A stretch of 11,269 bases of DNA from Litorivivens sp041625575 (GTDB taxonomy: Bacteria; Pseudomonadota; Gammaproteobacteria; Pseudomonadales; Spongiibacteraceae): the NCBI GenBank assembly GCA_041625575.1, contig JBFJTG010000106.1:1-11269 (forward strand). Reading direction: 5' to 3'. Of this stretch, positions 1-6,302 are shown piece after piece; the first letter of the stretch is position 1; every line of letters starts with the position of its first letter. Below the pieces are notes generated by a model, which did not search any database, had not been told where the DNA came from, and worked only from the letters and a program-made list of their open reading frames with translations. The position numbers and the translations under genes were made by a program.

Positions 1-2537
1 ACCCCAGCGACGAAATGTTGCAACGTGTAAAACGGCATCTTAGCAGCAGCTTTCAAATGAAAACCGGAGCCGTCACCCCCGCGGTGGAAGCCTTGTTTCT
101 GATGGGCTCGGTAGGCAGCATCGCCCACGCTCACTCTTCGGACATTGACGTTTGGGTCTGCCATAGCAGTGCCTGCACGCCCGATCAACGCCGGCTGTTA
201 CGCGAAAAGGCCGACGCGATCACTCGCTACGCCGAGGCCGCACTCGGACTGGAAGTTCATTTTTTCCTGATGTGCGCCGACGAATTCCGCGCCGGTGAAC
301 GCAAGGCGCTGAGCGCTGAAGATTGCGGCAGCACGCAGCATTTCCTGTTGCTGGATGAATTTTACCGCAGCGCCATTTTGCTCGCGGGCAAGCAGCCCTT
401 GTGGTGGTTTATAACCGCAGAATCTTCCGACTACGATGCCACCAAACAACAGCTGCTGCGCAAGCATCGCCGTCTGCGCGAGGAGACGCTGGATTTCGGC
501 AACGTGCATCATATCCCTCCCGGCGAATACGTTGGTGCCGGTATATGGCAGCTTTTTAAGGCCATCAGCGCACCCCATAAATCCTTAATCAAGCTGCTGC
601 TTATTGAAGTTTATGCGCGGCAGCACCTCGACAATCAGCCTATCTCACAACAAATCAAGGCTGCCTTGCATTCCCCGCACACTCAGGAACTTGCTTACGA
701 CCCCTACCAATTGATCTACGAGCGCCTTGAAAATTACTTACTGGAAAGAGGCGAAGATGCCCGCCTGGAACTACTGCGGCGTGCGCTCTATTTCAAAACC
801 GAGGTCAAACTGAGCCTGTTGCCCCAGGCCGCCAACTGGCGCGAGCAAACGCTGAAAAACATGACCCAGAGCTGGGGCTGGACCCACGACCACCTCCGCA
901 ATTTGGATATGAGGGACTTGTGGAAAGTACGCCGTGCGCGCGAGGAACACCTGTCGCTGGTGCGTGAATTGACCGGGAGCTATCGCTTTCTGCAGGAATT
1001 TGCCCGCGACAACGCAGCAGAGCAACTCATTAGCTCCCACGAAATGACGATTCTTGGGCGCAAGTTGTTCTCTGCCTTTGAGCGCCAGCCCGATAAAGTT
1101 GAATGGATTAATCACGATATTGCCGGGGAGTTGGCGGAAAAGCACCTCAGCTTTTACTATCTGGGCAAAAGTGACCCTAACCGGGCGAGTTGGGCACTGA
1201 TCGCCGGCAGCGCAGGCACCACTCTCCGGCAGAACAAGGCGCCGCTGAGAGACGGAAACAGTCTGCCCGCCCTACTGTGCTGGTGCCTATGTAACCGCCT
1301 AATCAATAGCGAAACCAAACTGCACCTGGTCTCGGACCACCCCCACCACCACCGGGGCAAGTTGGAAAGTCTGGTACAAACACTGAAACAACACCTGCCG
1401 GCCGGCTCCTATGCAAGCCAGGCCGATGAACACGGCCGCTTTGAGTCGCCCAAGAGTATAGAAACTCTGATCTGCATTGTCGGCAACCAGAACATCGACA
1501 GCCCTGGCGTTCGCCATATTGACCTCATCTCGGTTAACAGCTGGGGCGAGGTAACGTGCAGCGCACTGCTGGGTGAGCACGCTACTGGTGACGCCATCTA
1601 CCAGATCATCAAAAAAATTCCGCGTCGCGGCAAAGCACCCAAGATTATCGTCAGGCCTTTCTCCGGCAGCGGGAGCGATCCTTCAGCAGCGAGCTTCGAA
1701 GCCTTGATGAGTGAAAGCGTGCAATTCTTTCAGCGCCCCGAATGCAAAACCGGCGACCGCTTCATTATGGCCAGCGGCAGCAACTACTACTTGTTGCAAA
1801 GTCTGGAGAACCGGATAGTCATGCTGCGCGCCGGCACGGCGACGGAGCTTATCGGCTTGCTGGCCGCCAAACAGCCTACTTGTGGCCACATTGAAATTGC
1901 CAGCACTGGCCCGACACTGGCCGCCCTGCGCGCTGTTATTCAACACCAACAAGAACAGCAACTGAAAGTATTCTTTCGACAGCGCGAAGAAGCCGCCGAC
2001 GTTTTCATACTCGATGGCTGCGGCGCACTTCACTATCAAACACTGCTCTGTGACAACAAGGCGCTCATGCTGGGTCATTTAACAAGCTTTGTGAACACGC
2101 TGCGACGAGAGCACTTCAGCGGACTGCCGATACAATGGTTTCTGCTGGAGCGCAAGGGTAAGGACTGGCAAAGCCATCCTCTGGGTAACGACACCCAGGC
2201 CGACACCCTGCGCATCGTCGTGCGCATGCTGGCACACCGATCCGTCGATGACAGCCACCGCTTTGATATCAGCATCAACCAGAAAACCTTATATTTTGCC
2301 CAGCACGGAAAAGATATTTTGAAGCGAGCGGCAGAATACGTCTGTGAAGAACTGCCCCTGCACCGCACGCGTTTCTGCTACGTCAACCAAATTCACTATC
2401 GCGACAAACAAGGCGAGCAAGCACACATTACCTCGCGCATTGGTGAGGCCATGCACCACAAGGCGCAGATTGAAGAGGCATTGAATTCGGCGATATTGGC
2501 GCATCTGGGCAGAGGAGAGGGGTCGCCAGCAAATTAG
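1..2537 (+). CDS. cyaA: Class I adenylate cyclase CyaA (5' end cut off by the window edge)
   Basis: Makes cAMP from ATP in the cytoplasm; cAMP activates CRP-type regulators. The reading frame is open from base 3, and the ATG at 15 lies inside the protein. Compared with E. coli CyaA (848 aa, recalled), roughly 70 N-terminal residues lie upstream, so the true start is outside the window. Numbering from the ATG at 15, the nucleotidyltransferase core is clear: GS at 31-32 followed by SSDIDVW at 41-47, with the two metal-binding Asp 43 and 45. The family block EDCGSTQH follows at 102-109, then LLLDEFYR. The rest (ANWREQTLKNM, FERQPDKVEWIN, HIDLISVNSWGEV) follows the large C-terminal regulatory region of enterobacterial and pseudomonad CyaA. 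The stop is TAG at 2535-2537. No frameshift is seen. The family is certain; only the start is unknown. Confidence 0.96.
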   Translation, partial: PSDEMLQRVKRHLSSSFQMKTGAVTPAVEALFLMGSVGSIAHAHSSDIDVWVCHSSACTPDQRRLLREKADAITRYAEAALGLEVHFFLMCADEFRAGERKALSAEDCGSTQHFLLLDEFYRSAILLAGKQPLWWFITAESSDYDATKQQLLRKHRRLREETLDFGNVHHIPPGEYVGAGIWQLFKAISAPHKSLIKLLLIEVYARQHLDNQPISQQIKAALHSPHTQELAYDPYQLIYERLENYLLERGEDARLELLRRALYFKTEVKLSLLPQAANWREQTLKNMTQSWGWTHDHLRNLDMRDLWKVRRAREEHLSLVRELTGSYRFLQEFARDNAAEQLISSHEMTILGRKLFSAFERQPDKVEWINHDIAGELAEKHLSFYYLGKSDPNRASWALIAGSAGTTLRQNKAPLRDGNSLPALLCWCLCNRLINSETKLHLVSDHPHHHRGKLESLVQTLKQHLPAGSYASQADEHGRFESPKSIETLICIVGNQNIDSPGVRHIDLISVNSWGEVTCSALLGEHATGDAIYQIIKKIPRRGKAPKIIVRPFSGSGSDPSAASFEALMSESVQFFQRPECKTGDRFIMASGSNYYLLQSLENRIVMLRAGTATELIGLLAAKQPTCGHIEIASTGPTLAALRAVIQHQQEQQLKVFFRQREEAADVFILDGCGALHYQTLLCDNKALMLGHLTSFVNTLRREHFSGLPIQWFLLERKGKDWQSHPLGNDTQADTLRIVVRMLAHRSVDDSHRFDISINQKTLYFAQHGKDILKRAAEYVCEELPLHRTRFCYVNQIHYRDKQGEQAHITSRIGEAMHHKAQIEEALNSAILAHLGRGEGSPAN

Positions 2538-2564
2538 TCCCTACGCTTCGCGGGCCAGACTGGC

Positions 2565-2595
2565 GCCTGAGGCTTATTAATCAGGCAGAGCCTGA
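2565..2595. terminator. Nested dyads downstream of cyaA, possible weak terminator
   Basis: TCAGGC (2581-2586), AGA loop, GCCTGA (2590-2595) is a perfect 6-bp hairpin. An additional GCCTGA at 2565-2570 can pair with the same TCAGGC, giving two mutually exclusive stems. It starts 27 nt after the cyaA stop. No T-run follows on the plus strand, so intrinsic termination is doubtful. It could instead protect the 3' end of the mRNA. Confidence 0.3.
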
Positions 2596-2681
2596 CCCTG
2601 CGGGCGCTCGGGAGAAGTATAAGTGCTCGGCTTCAATTTCCGGTGTTCGGATAAAAACATGGCCCCTGGGGAAATCAAAGG

Positions 2682-2701
2682 CTCTCAAGAGTTATTGAGA
2701 G
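2682..2701 (-). terminator. Hairpin directly after the relE stop codon
   Basis: CTCTCAA (2682-2688) and TTGAGAG (2695-2701) form a perfect 7-bp stem with a 6-nt loop. On the minus strand it starts at the base right after the relE TAA. The bases beyond it on that strand (CTTTGATTT) are only mildly T-rich, so this is a candidate terminator or mRNA 3'-end stabiliser for the toxin-antitoxin transcript. Confidence 0.4.
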
Positions 2702-2965
2702 TTAGCTGCGTTTGTAGATATGCTTTCGGTGCCCCACTTTCACTACCGTTACCACAAGAAGCTCGTCAGCCACTTCGTATATGATGCGGTATACACCTTG
2801 CCGAATCCGGTAACGCTCTTGCCCTGAGAGCTTTTCGCTGCCTTCGGGCCGGGGATTGTCTTGCAGCGCCTTTATACGCTTAAGAATACGGGTAACATCG
2901 ATTTTGGGGAGCGGCCGCAGATCCTTTGAAACGGATTTTTTGAAGACGAGTTTATAATTTGCCAT
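2702..2965 (-). CDS. relE: RelE/ParE-superfamily toxin (probable mRNA interferase)
   Basis: A protein of 87 aa with the compact RelE fold pattern. The N-terminal strand YKLVFKKSV (4-12) is followed by a helical pair with KDLRPLPK and ILKRIKALQDNP, then KLSGQERYRIRQGVYRIIYEV (45-65) and a final basic strand VVKVGHRKHIYKR (74-86). Known RelE toxins cleave mRNA in the ribosomal A site using scattered Lys/Arg residues and a C-terminal Tyr. The plausible counterparts here are R51, R53, R60, R80 and Y84 (inference from the family pattern, not an alignment). The ATG at 2963-2965 lies inside the upstream antitoxin gene, a 14-nt overlap, so translation is probably coupled. No Shine-Dalgarno is needed outside the antitoxin frame. 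The target could differ (ParE-type gyrase poisons share the fold), but the YRIRQGVYRIIYE and VGHR blocks favour RelE. Confidence 0.9.
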   Translation of the reverse strand: MANYKLVFKKSVSKDLRPLPKIDVTRILKRIKALQDNPRPEGSEKLSGQERYRIRQGVYRIIYEVADELLVVTVVKVGHRKHIYKRS

Positions 2966-3185
2966 GGGCCTTTAAATCATTCAGCAAGGCTTCATAGCTT
3001 ATCGTCGGCTCGGAAACACGTTCCTCGAACGCCGCCAAATCTTCCTGATCCTCCGCCAATGCCGCGCGCACAGCATCGTTGACAATATCTGATAGGGAGC
3101 GGTGGGTATGAGCAGCCTTCAGGCGGAGTGCAGCGTGCAGTTGAGGGTCAAAATAAACCGTGGAACGCTTTGACGTCTCGTTCAT
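2952..3185 (-). CDS. relB: Ribbon-helix-helix antitoxin of the RelE-type toxin
   Basis: A protein of 77 aa. The N-terminal half is a ribbon-helix-helix DNA-binding domain: strand RSTVYF (7-12), helix PQLHAALRLKAAHT (14-27), turn, and helix SDIVNDAVRAALAED (32-46). The acidic C-terminal half (EDLAAFEERVSEP, then ISYEALLNDLKAHGKL) is the usual flexible toxin-wrapping tail. It should neutralise the adjacent RelE and, as a complex, repress its own promoter. I chose the ATG at 3183-3185 because GGAG sits 6 nt upstream and the RHH strand begins at residue 7, as usual. An in-frame GTG at 3204-3206 would add seven residues that contain the Shine-Dalgarno itself and is rejected. The TAA stop at 2952-2954 overlaps the toxin gene. 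RHH/CopG naming versus RelB naming is a matter of subfamily; relB is used loosely. Confidence 0.88.
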   Translation of the reverse strand: MNETSKRSTVYFDPQLHAALRLKAAHTHRSLSDIVNDAVRAALAEDQEDLAAFEERVSEPTISYEALLNDLKAHGKL

Positions 3186-3214
3186 GGCAATCTCCGGATG
3201 ATACACACAAAAGC

Positions 3215-3243
3215 ACCTTAGCGTTATAACGTTGTGGCGTCAA
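3215..3243 (-). promoter_or_regulatory. Probable promoter of the antitoxin-toxin operon
   Basis: On the minus strand TTGACG (3243-3238, 5 of 6 to the -35 consensus) is followed after exactly 17 nt by TAAGGT (3220-3215), a weak -10. A start near 3208 would give a leader of about 22 nt carrying the GGAG before the antitoxin ATG. The palindrome at 3222-3231 lies in the spacer. TATAAC inside that palindrome is a better -10 hexamer but has no -35 at correct spacing. Confidence 0.4.
3222..3231. promoter_or_regulatory. Perfect palindrome, candidate operator for the RHH antitoxin
   Basis: CGTTATAACG is a perfect 10-bp palindrome, extendable with one mismatch to GCGTTATAACGT and beyond. It sits 36 bp upstream of the antitoxin start and between the proposed -35 and -10. 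RHH antitoxins typically repress from short palindromes at this location. The binding assignment is inference. Confidence 0.45.
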
Positions 3244-3333
3244 GGCGACTTGGCCTCGGGAGTGTTCGGTGTTCAGGGTTTCGCCACCGTCGCCAGCTCC
3301 GGTGTCCAAAGGGAGAAGCAGCCAATCAGTGCG

Positions 3334-3385
3334 CCCCCTCTCCTTCGGGGCGGTGCGACGATTCGTGAGGGTTGAGGTGAGGGGG
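3334..3385. repeat. Degenerate REP-like dyad at the 3' end of crc
   Basis: CCCCCTCTCC (3334-3343) pairs with GGTGAGGGGG (3376-3385) with a single T-T mismatch. Between them lies TTCGGGGCG, which can also pair with CGCCCC at 3332-3337 in a nested stem. The CCCCTCTCC / GGGTTGAGGTGAGGGG wording resembles the short intergenic palindromes scattered through many proteobacterial genomes (recalled pattern). About 16 extra bases (CGGTGCGACGATTCGT) sit in the loop compared with the usual compact form. It starts 6 nt beyond the crc stop, so it may also act as a transcript end for crc. Confidence 0.5.
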
Positions 3386-3391
3386 ATTGAA

Positions 3392-4174
3392 CTAAAACTC
3401 GGCTTCGGGCAGCTCGTAATCGTAATCCATAATCACCGGCGCATGGTCACCAAATTGCTGATTCTTATAAATGGTGCCGTACTCAATGCAGGACTTAAAG
3501 CGTGCTGACACGATTTGATAGTCTACCCGCCAACCATTTTTCCCCTGCTCGCCATCCGGCCACCAGGTAAACTCATCCGCATCGCGGTTGACCGTTCGAA
3601 ACGCATCCACATAACCCAGCTCGTGGAATAGTCGTTCCATCCATTGCTGCTCTTCACCCAGAAAGCCGGAAAGGCCCTGGGCCGCTTCCGGGTCTTGCAC
3701 GTCGATATTGCGGTGGACCATGTTCCAGTTACCGCAAATCACAAACTCGCGGCGCTTGTTGCGGATTTTATTGAGATGATTGTAGTAGAGGTCGAAAAAC
3801 TCGCCCTTTTTGGCCTGCGCCTTGCTGTCTTTCGGGTAGGCCGAGGGGGCCAGCAAACAACAGACACTCAGGTCATCGAAGTCAGCCTGAATGTAGCGCC
3901 CTTCCATATCGAAGTCGGCAAAGCCCAAGCCGTACATGATGGCTTTGGGCAGTTTGCGGGTGTATATGGCCACGCCATTGCTATTGGGCTCGGAAGAGTC
4001 AACAAAGTACGCATTGTAACCCTGTGGGAAATACACGGGATCCCGCAGCTTGTATTCCTGAATGCCAACATTTTGCACGCAGACAATGTCGGCGTCCTGC
4101 TCTTCGATCCACTTAAAGAAGCCACGCTCGGCGGCATCGACAATGCCGTTGGCACAGAAGCTGATTATTCGCAT
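3392..4174 (-). CDS. crc: Crc, catabolite repression control protein (nuclease-dead exonuclease III fold)
   Basis: A protein of 260 aa, matching P. aeruginosa Crc (259 aa) in length and blocks: MRIIS and NGI at the start, AAERG (14-18), AKPKA-like LPKAIMYGLGF (75-85), GRYIQADFD (92-100), KRREF (140-144), FTWWPDGEQ (202-210), GWRVDYQ (214-220), and HAPVIMDYDYEL (244-255). In Pseudomonas, Crc works with Hfq to block translation of catabolic mRNAs carrying A-rich motifs. The fold is exonuclease III-like, but residues aligned with ExoIII N7, E34 and D151 are C7, N35 and N149, so hydrolysis is not expected. Divergence from pyrE is the same arrangement as in Pseudomonas. The start at 4172-4174 fits the family; the 22 upstream in-frame residues have no counterpart and would span the promoter. 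It would usually be misannotated as exodeoxyribonuclease III. Hfq is not in the window. Confidence 0.87.
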   Translation of the reverse strand: MRIISFCANGIVDAAERGFFKWIEEQDADIVCVQNVGIQEYKLRDPVYFPQGYNAYFVDSSEPNSNGVAIYTRKLPKAIMYGLGFADFDMEGRYIQADFDDLSVCCLLAPSAYPKDSKAQAKKGEFFDLYYNHLNKIRNKRREFVICGNWNMVHRNIDVQDPEAAQGLSGFLGEEQQWMERLFHELGYVDAFRTVNRDADEFTWWPDGEQGKNGWRVDYQIVSARFKSCIEYGTIYKNQQFGDHAPVIMDYDYELPEAEF

Positions 4175-4195
4175 TAAAAACCCAATAAGCTCGAG

Positions 4196-4201
4196 ATTAT
4201 A
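4196..4201 (-). promoter_or_regulatory. Consensus -10 element upstream of crc
   Basis: TATAAT on the minus strand, 21 nt before the crc ATG, is a perfect -10 hexamer and would give a leader of about 15 nt. No good -35 lies at 16-18 nt (TAAGAC at 17), so activation by a factor or a weak promoter is possible. The crc start itself has only a poor Shine-Dalgarno (TTGGG). Confidence 0.4.
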
Positions 4202-4282
4202 AAACTCAATTTCAGCGGGTCTTATTATTGAATCCCGCAATTCGTTGTCGCAACACAGCCTTTTTTATTGCTGGCCTTTGGC

Positions 4283-4291
4283 TGCTACAAT
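4283..4291 (+). promoter_or_regulatory. Extended -10 promoter element for pyrE
   Basis: TGCTACAAT combines the extended TGn motif with TACAAT (5 of 6 to consensus). The -35 region is only a T-rich stretch (4261-4266). A start near 4298 gives a leader of about 50 nt that contains a small CAGGC-AAGA-GCCTG hairpin (4305-4318). No T-run follows that hairpin, so an E. coli-like attenuator is not evident. Confidence 0.4.
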
Positions 4292-4348
4292 GGCCTGTTG
4301 TGCGCAGGCAAGAGCCTGGATACTCTGAGTTACACACTAGAGATTACT

Positions 4349-4990
4349 ATGGAACGTTACCAACAACAATTTATTGAAGCGGCAATTGCGGCAAAAGCGC
4401 TGACTTTTGGGCAATTCGTGCTGAAATCGGGTAGAACCAGCCCCTATTTTTTCAATGCGGGATTATTTTACCAGGGCGCCGCACTGGCCTCTCTGGCTCG
4501 CTGTTACGCCGCGGCCATTCAGGACAAGGCACCGGCTTTCGACGTTTTATACGGCCCTGCCTACAAGGGTATCGTATTGGCCTCGGCAACTAGCTGCGCC
4601 CTGGCCGACCAACACCAGCGCAACATACCCTTTGCCTACAACCGCAAAGAGGCCAAAACCCATGGCGAAGGCGGGGTTATCGTGGGCGCCCCCTTACAGG
4701 GCCGTGTATTCATCATTGACGACGTCATAACGGCCGGTACAGCTATCCGCGAGTCCGTTGACATCATCCGCCAAGCGGGCGCCGAAGTGGCCGGTGTGAT
4801 TGTGGGTCTGGACCGGCAGGAACGCGGAAAATCGCAACTTTCTGCGATTCAGGAGGTCGAACAGGAGTACGGCGTACCGGTCATCAGTATTGTGCAACTT
4901 GCCGACATTGTGGAATATCTCCATACAAACCCCGTTCAAGCTGCTAATCTTGAAGCTATTAAGGAGTACCGTCGCGAATTCGGTGTGTAG
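4349..4990 (+). CDS. pyrE: Orotate phosphoribosyltransferase
   Basis: Joins orotate to PRPP to give orotidine 5'-phosphate, the fifth step of de novo pyrimidine synthesis, in the cytoplasm. It has 213 aa, the same length as E. coli PyrE, and shows the family features in order: FGQFVLKSGRTSPYFFNAG (20-38), YGPAYKG (68-74), the mobile catalytic loop RKEAKTHGEGG (99-109) and the PRPP-binding motif VFIIDDVITAGTA (120-132) with Asp124/Asp125. The ATG at 4349 gives the standard N-terminus (MERYQQQFIE). An earlier in-frame codon at 4268 would place 27 unrelated residues across the promoter and is rejected. The Shine-Dalgarno is weak (AGAG). It is divergent from crc and followed after 7 nt by the DUF4124-type gene. 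The AACAACAA stretch at codons 5-7 is noted separately. Confidence 0.96.
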   Translation: MERYQQQFIEAAIAAKALTFGQFVLKSGRTSPYFFNAGLFYQGAALASLARCYAAAIQDKAPAFDVLYGPAYKGIVLASATSCALADQHQRNIPFAYNRKEAKTHGEGGVIVGAPLQGRVFIIDDVITAGTAIRESVDIIRQAGAEVAGVIVGLDRQERGKSQLSAIQEVEQEYGVPVISIVQLADIVEYLHTNPVQAANLEAIKEYRREFGV

Positions 4991-4997
4991 CCAAATA

Positions 4998-5648
4998 ATG
5001 TTGCCAAGCAAACATCTACAGTCCAATCGGCACCTGATCGGCTTTCTGCTGCTCGGCTGTGTCACGCTGGGTGGAACAGCCCAGGCGGCGGAAAAGTTAC
5101 TGTTTCGCTACGTCGACGAAAATAAGCATGTGGTACTGAACGACACCCTGCCGCCCTCAGCCGTCAACAATGGCTATGAAATTATACGGCCCGACGGGAC
5201 CGTCATAAAAACGGTTCAGCCGGCTGCAGCTGACGCAGCCGCTGCCAAAGCAGCCGCCGAGGCCGAGCGCCTCGCCGAGGAAGCCGACCGGCAGCGAAAA
5301 TGGGATGAGTCCCTCCTCTTACGCTACAGTGATGTCGCCGACATTAAAGCAGCGAAAAAGCGCGCCCTCGGCGACATTCAGGTTCGCCTGTCCATTCTCA
5401 GGGGCAATTTGAACTACCTCAAAACCCAAGTAGAACGCGAGGAGTTTCGGGCAGCAGAGGCGGACCGACAAGGGCTTGAAGTGAGCGCCGAGCAGAAAGA
5501 TGCCATTCGCACGATGAAAACGCAGCTTGGCGATGTGGAAGAGCTGATTGAGGTGCGGGCCCGGGAAATGAACGAGGTTGCTGCTCGCTACGACCGCGAT
5601 ATCCAGCGCTTTGACGTATTACTCAAGCAAATCGGAAGCCGACGCTAA
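4998..5648 (+). CDS. Exported DUF4124-type coiled-coil protein
   Basis: A protein of 216 aa, function unknown. Residues 1-31 form an export signal: basic N-terminus, hydrophobic LIGFLLLGCVTLGG, and a signal peptidase I site after AQA at 30. Cys21 in LLGC leaves a lipoprotein possible, though Leu at -2 is atypical. Residues 33-53 (LLFRYVDENKHVVLNDTLPP) match the start of DUF4124, a short envelope domain usually reading 'Y-x-W-x-D-x-x-G-x-x-x-x-S-D-x-x-P'. An Ala/Glu-rich stretch follows (76-100), then a long charged helical region to the end, predicted by eye as coiled coil. The start at 4998 is 7 nt after the pyrE stop and lacks a clear Shine-Dalgarno, so translation is probably coupled to pyrE. 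The open frame extends upstream into pyrE, but that part is not gene-like. It ends 10 bp from the convergent slmA stop. Confidence 0.85.
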   Translation: MLPSKHLQSNRHLIGFLLLGCVTLGGTAQAAEKLLFRYVDENKHVVLNDTLPPSAVNNGYEIIRPDGTVIKTVQPAAADAAAAKAAAEAERLAEEADRQRKWDESLLLRYSDVADIKAAKKRALGDIQVRLSILRGNLNYLKTQVEREEFRAAEADRQGLEVSAEQKDAIRTMKTQLGDVEELIEVRAREMNEVAARYDRDIQRFDVLLKQIGSRR

Positions 5649-5658
5649 CCCGCGCTAG

Positions 5659-6288
5659 CTAATTGACGGTTTCGACCTGAGCCGCGCTGTGTGCCTGCGG
5701 AACGGCTCTGAAAAACTGGGATGTCAGTAATTGCCACTGTTCGTCCCAATGCTCCGTTGGCCTGCGCTTGAATTCACTTCGCACAAACTGCCCGATCCGG
5801 CCCTCTGCGGCAGCCAGCAATAAATTGGCGGCCGCCGACACGGTAATCTGCGGACGCAAGCCTTCATTGAGCTCGGCCTCCCGCAATATCTGCTTTATCT
5901 GCGTCTCCAGACGCTCGTAAAACTGCTGCACCCGTGAACGCAAACGAGCGGTTTCGCCAGCCAGCGCATCGCCATTGAGTATGCGCGTTATACCCGGATT
6001 CCGCTCGGTAAAACCCAGCAATAAGTGCAGCAGTTTGTGACAGCGCTGCAGGGCTTCGGTCTCTTCAACCATAATCAATTTAATACGGCTAAATACGGCA
6101 TCTTCGACAAACTCTATCAAGCCTTCGAACATTTTTGCCTTGCTGGGAAAATGGCGGTACAAGGCCGCCTCCGATACGCCAACCGCTTCTGCCAATTTTG
6201 CCGTTGTGATGCGATCACCCGGGTTAACCTCCAGCATGCGTGCCAGAGCTTCAAGTATTTCCTGTTTGCGCGAAGAACGCTTAGCCAT
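5659..6288 (-). CDS. slmA: SlmA, TetR-family nucleoid occlusion factor
   Basis: Binds specific chromosomal sites and, when bound, blocks FtsZ polymerisation over the nucleoid so that division does not cut DNA. It has 209 aa (E. coli SlmA 198) with an N-terminal TetR helix-turn-helix, RITTAKLAEAVGVSEAALYRHFPSK (26-50), nearly identical to E. coli. Then come MFEGLIEFVEDAVFSRI (53-69), LLLGFTERNPGITRIL (89-104), RFVRSEFKRRP-like QFVRSEFKRRPTEHWDEQW (167-185) and a short extra tail. It is the last gene of the coaBC-algC-argB-slmA series, 14 nt after argB, with only a weak Shine-Dalgarno (CAAGA), suggesting coupled translation. In E. coli slmA lies between dut and pyrE; here it lies between argB and the pyrE unit, facing the latter. 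No terminator is evident in the 10-bp convergent gap. Confidence 0.94.
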   Translation of the reverse strand: MAKRSSRKQEILEALARMLEVNPGDRITTAKLAEAVGVSEAALYRHFPSKAKMFEGLIEFVEDAVFSRIKLIMVEETEALQRCHKLLHLLLGFTERNPGITRILNGDALAGETARLRSRVQQFYERLETQIKQILREAELNEGLRPQITVSAAANLLLAAAEGRIGQFVRSEFKRRPTEHWDEQWQLLTSQFFRAVPQAHSAAQVETVN

Positions 6289-6302
6289 AATCTTGTCAGT
6301 CG

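Larger units (their letters stand above)
2538..2701. other. Intergenic spacer between cyaA and the toxin gene
   Basis: No credible gene on either strand. It holds a small cluster of dyads just after the cyaA stop (see 2565-2595) and a hairpin abutting the relE stop (2682-2701). Since cyaA and relE converge here, both structures are placed where transcript ends are expected. Confidence 0.6.
3207..3391. other. Intergenic spacer between the antitoxin start and the crc stop
   Basis: No credible gene. The low-coordinate part holds the antitoxin promoter and palindrome, and the high-coordinate part a REP-like dyad next to the crc stop. The middle (about 3245-3330) shows nothing I can assign. A plus-strand open frame across this stretch runs antisense into crc and has no family features. 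Confidence 0.6.

Noticed and set aside
1572..1583. GTGAGCACGCTA inside cyaA as a SlmA binding site
   Set aside because: Only about 9 of 12 positions fit the GTGAGYRCTCAC palindrome and the second half-site is broken.
3644..4177. Plus-strand open frame (177 codons) antisense to crc
   Set aside because: Covers the conserved Crc frame exactly, has no ribosome binding site and no family resemblance.
4305..4318. CAGGC-AAGA-GCCTG hairpin in the pyrE leader as a pyrimidine attenuator
   Set aside because: The stem has only 5 bp, and there is no T-run or leader peptide as in the E. coli rph-pyrE attenuator.
4800..4997. Upstream extension of the DUF4124-type frame inside pyrE
   Set aside because: It overlaps pyrE in another frame, and a normal export signal begins at the ATG at 4998.
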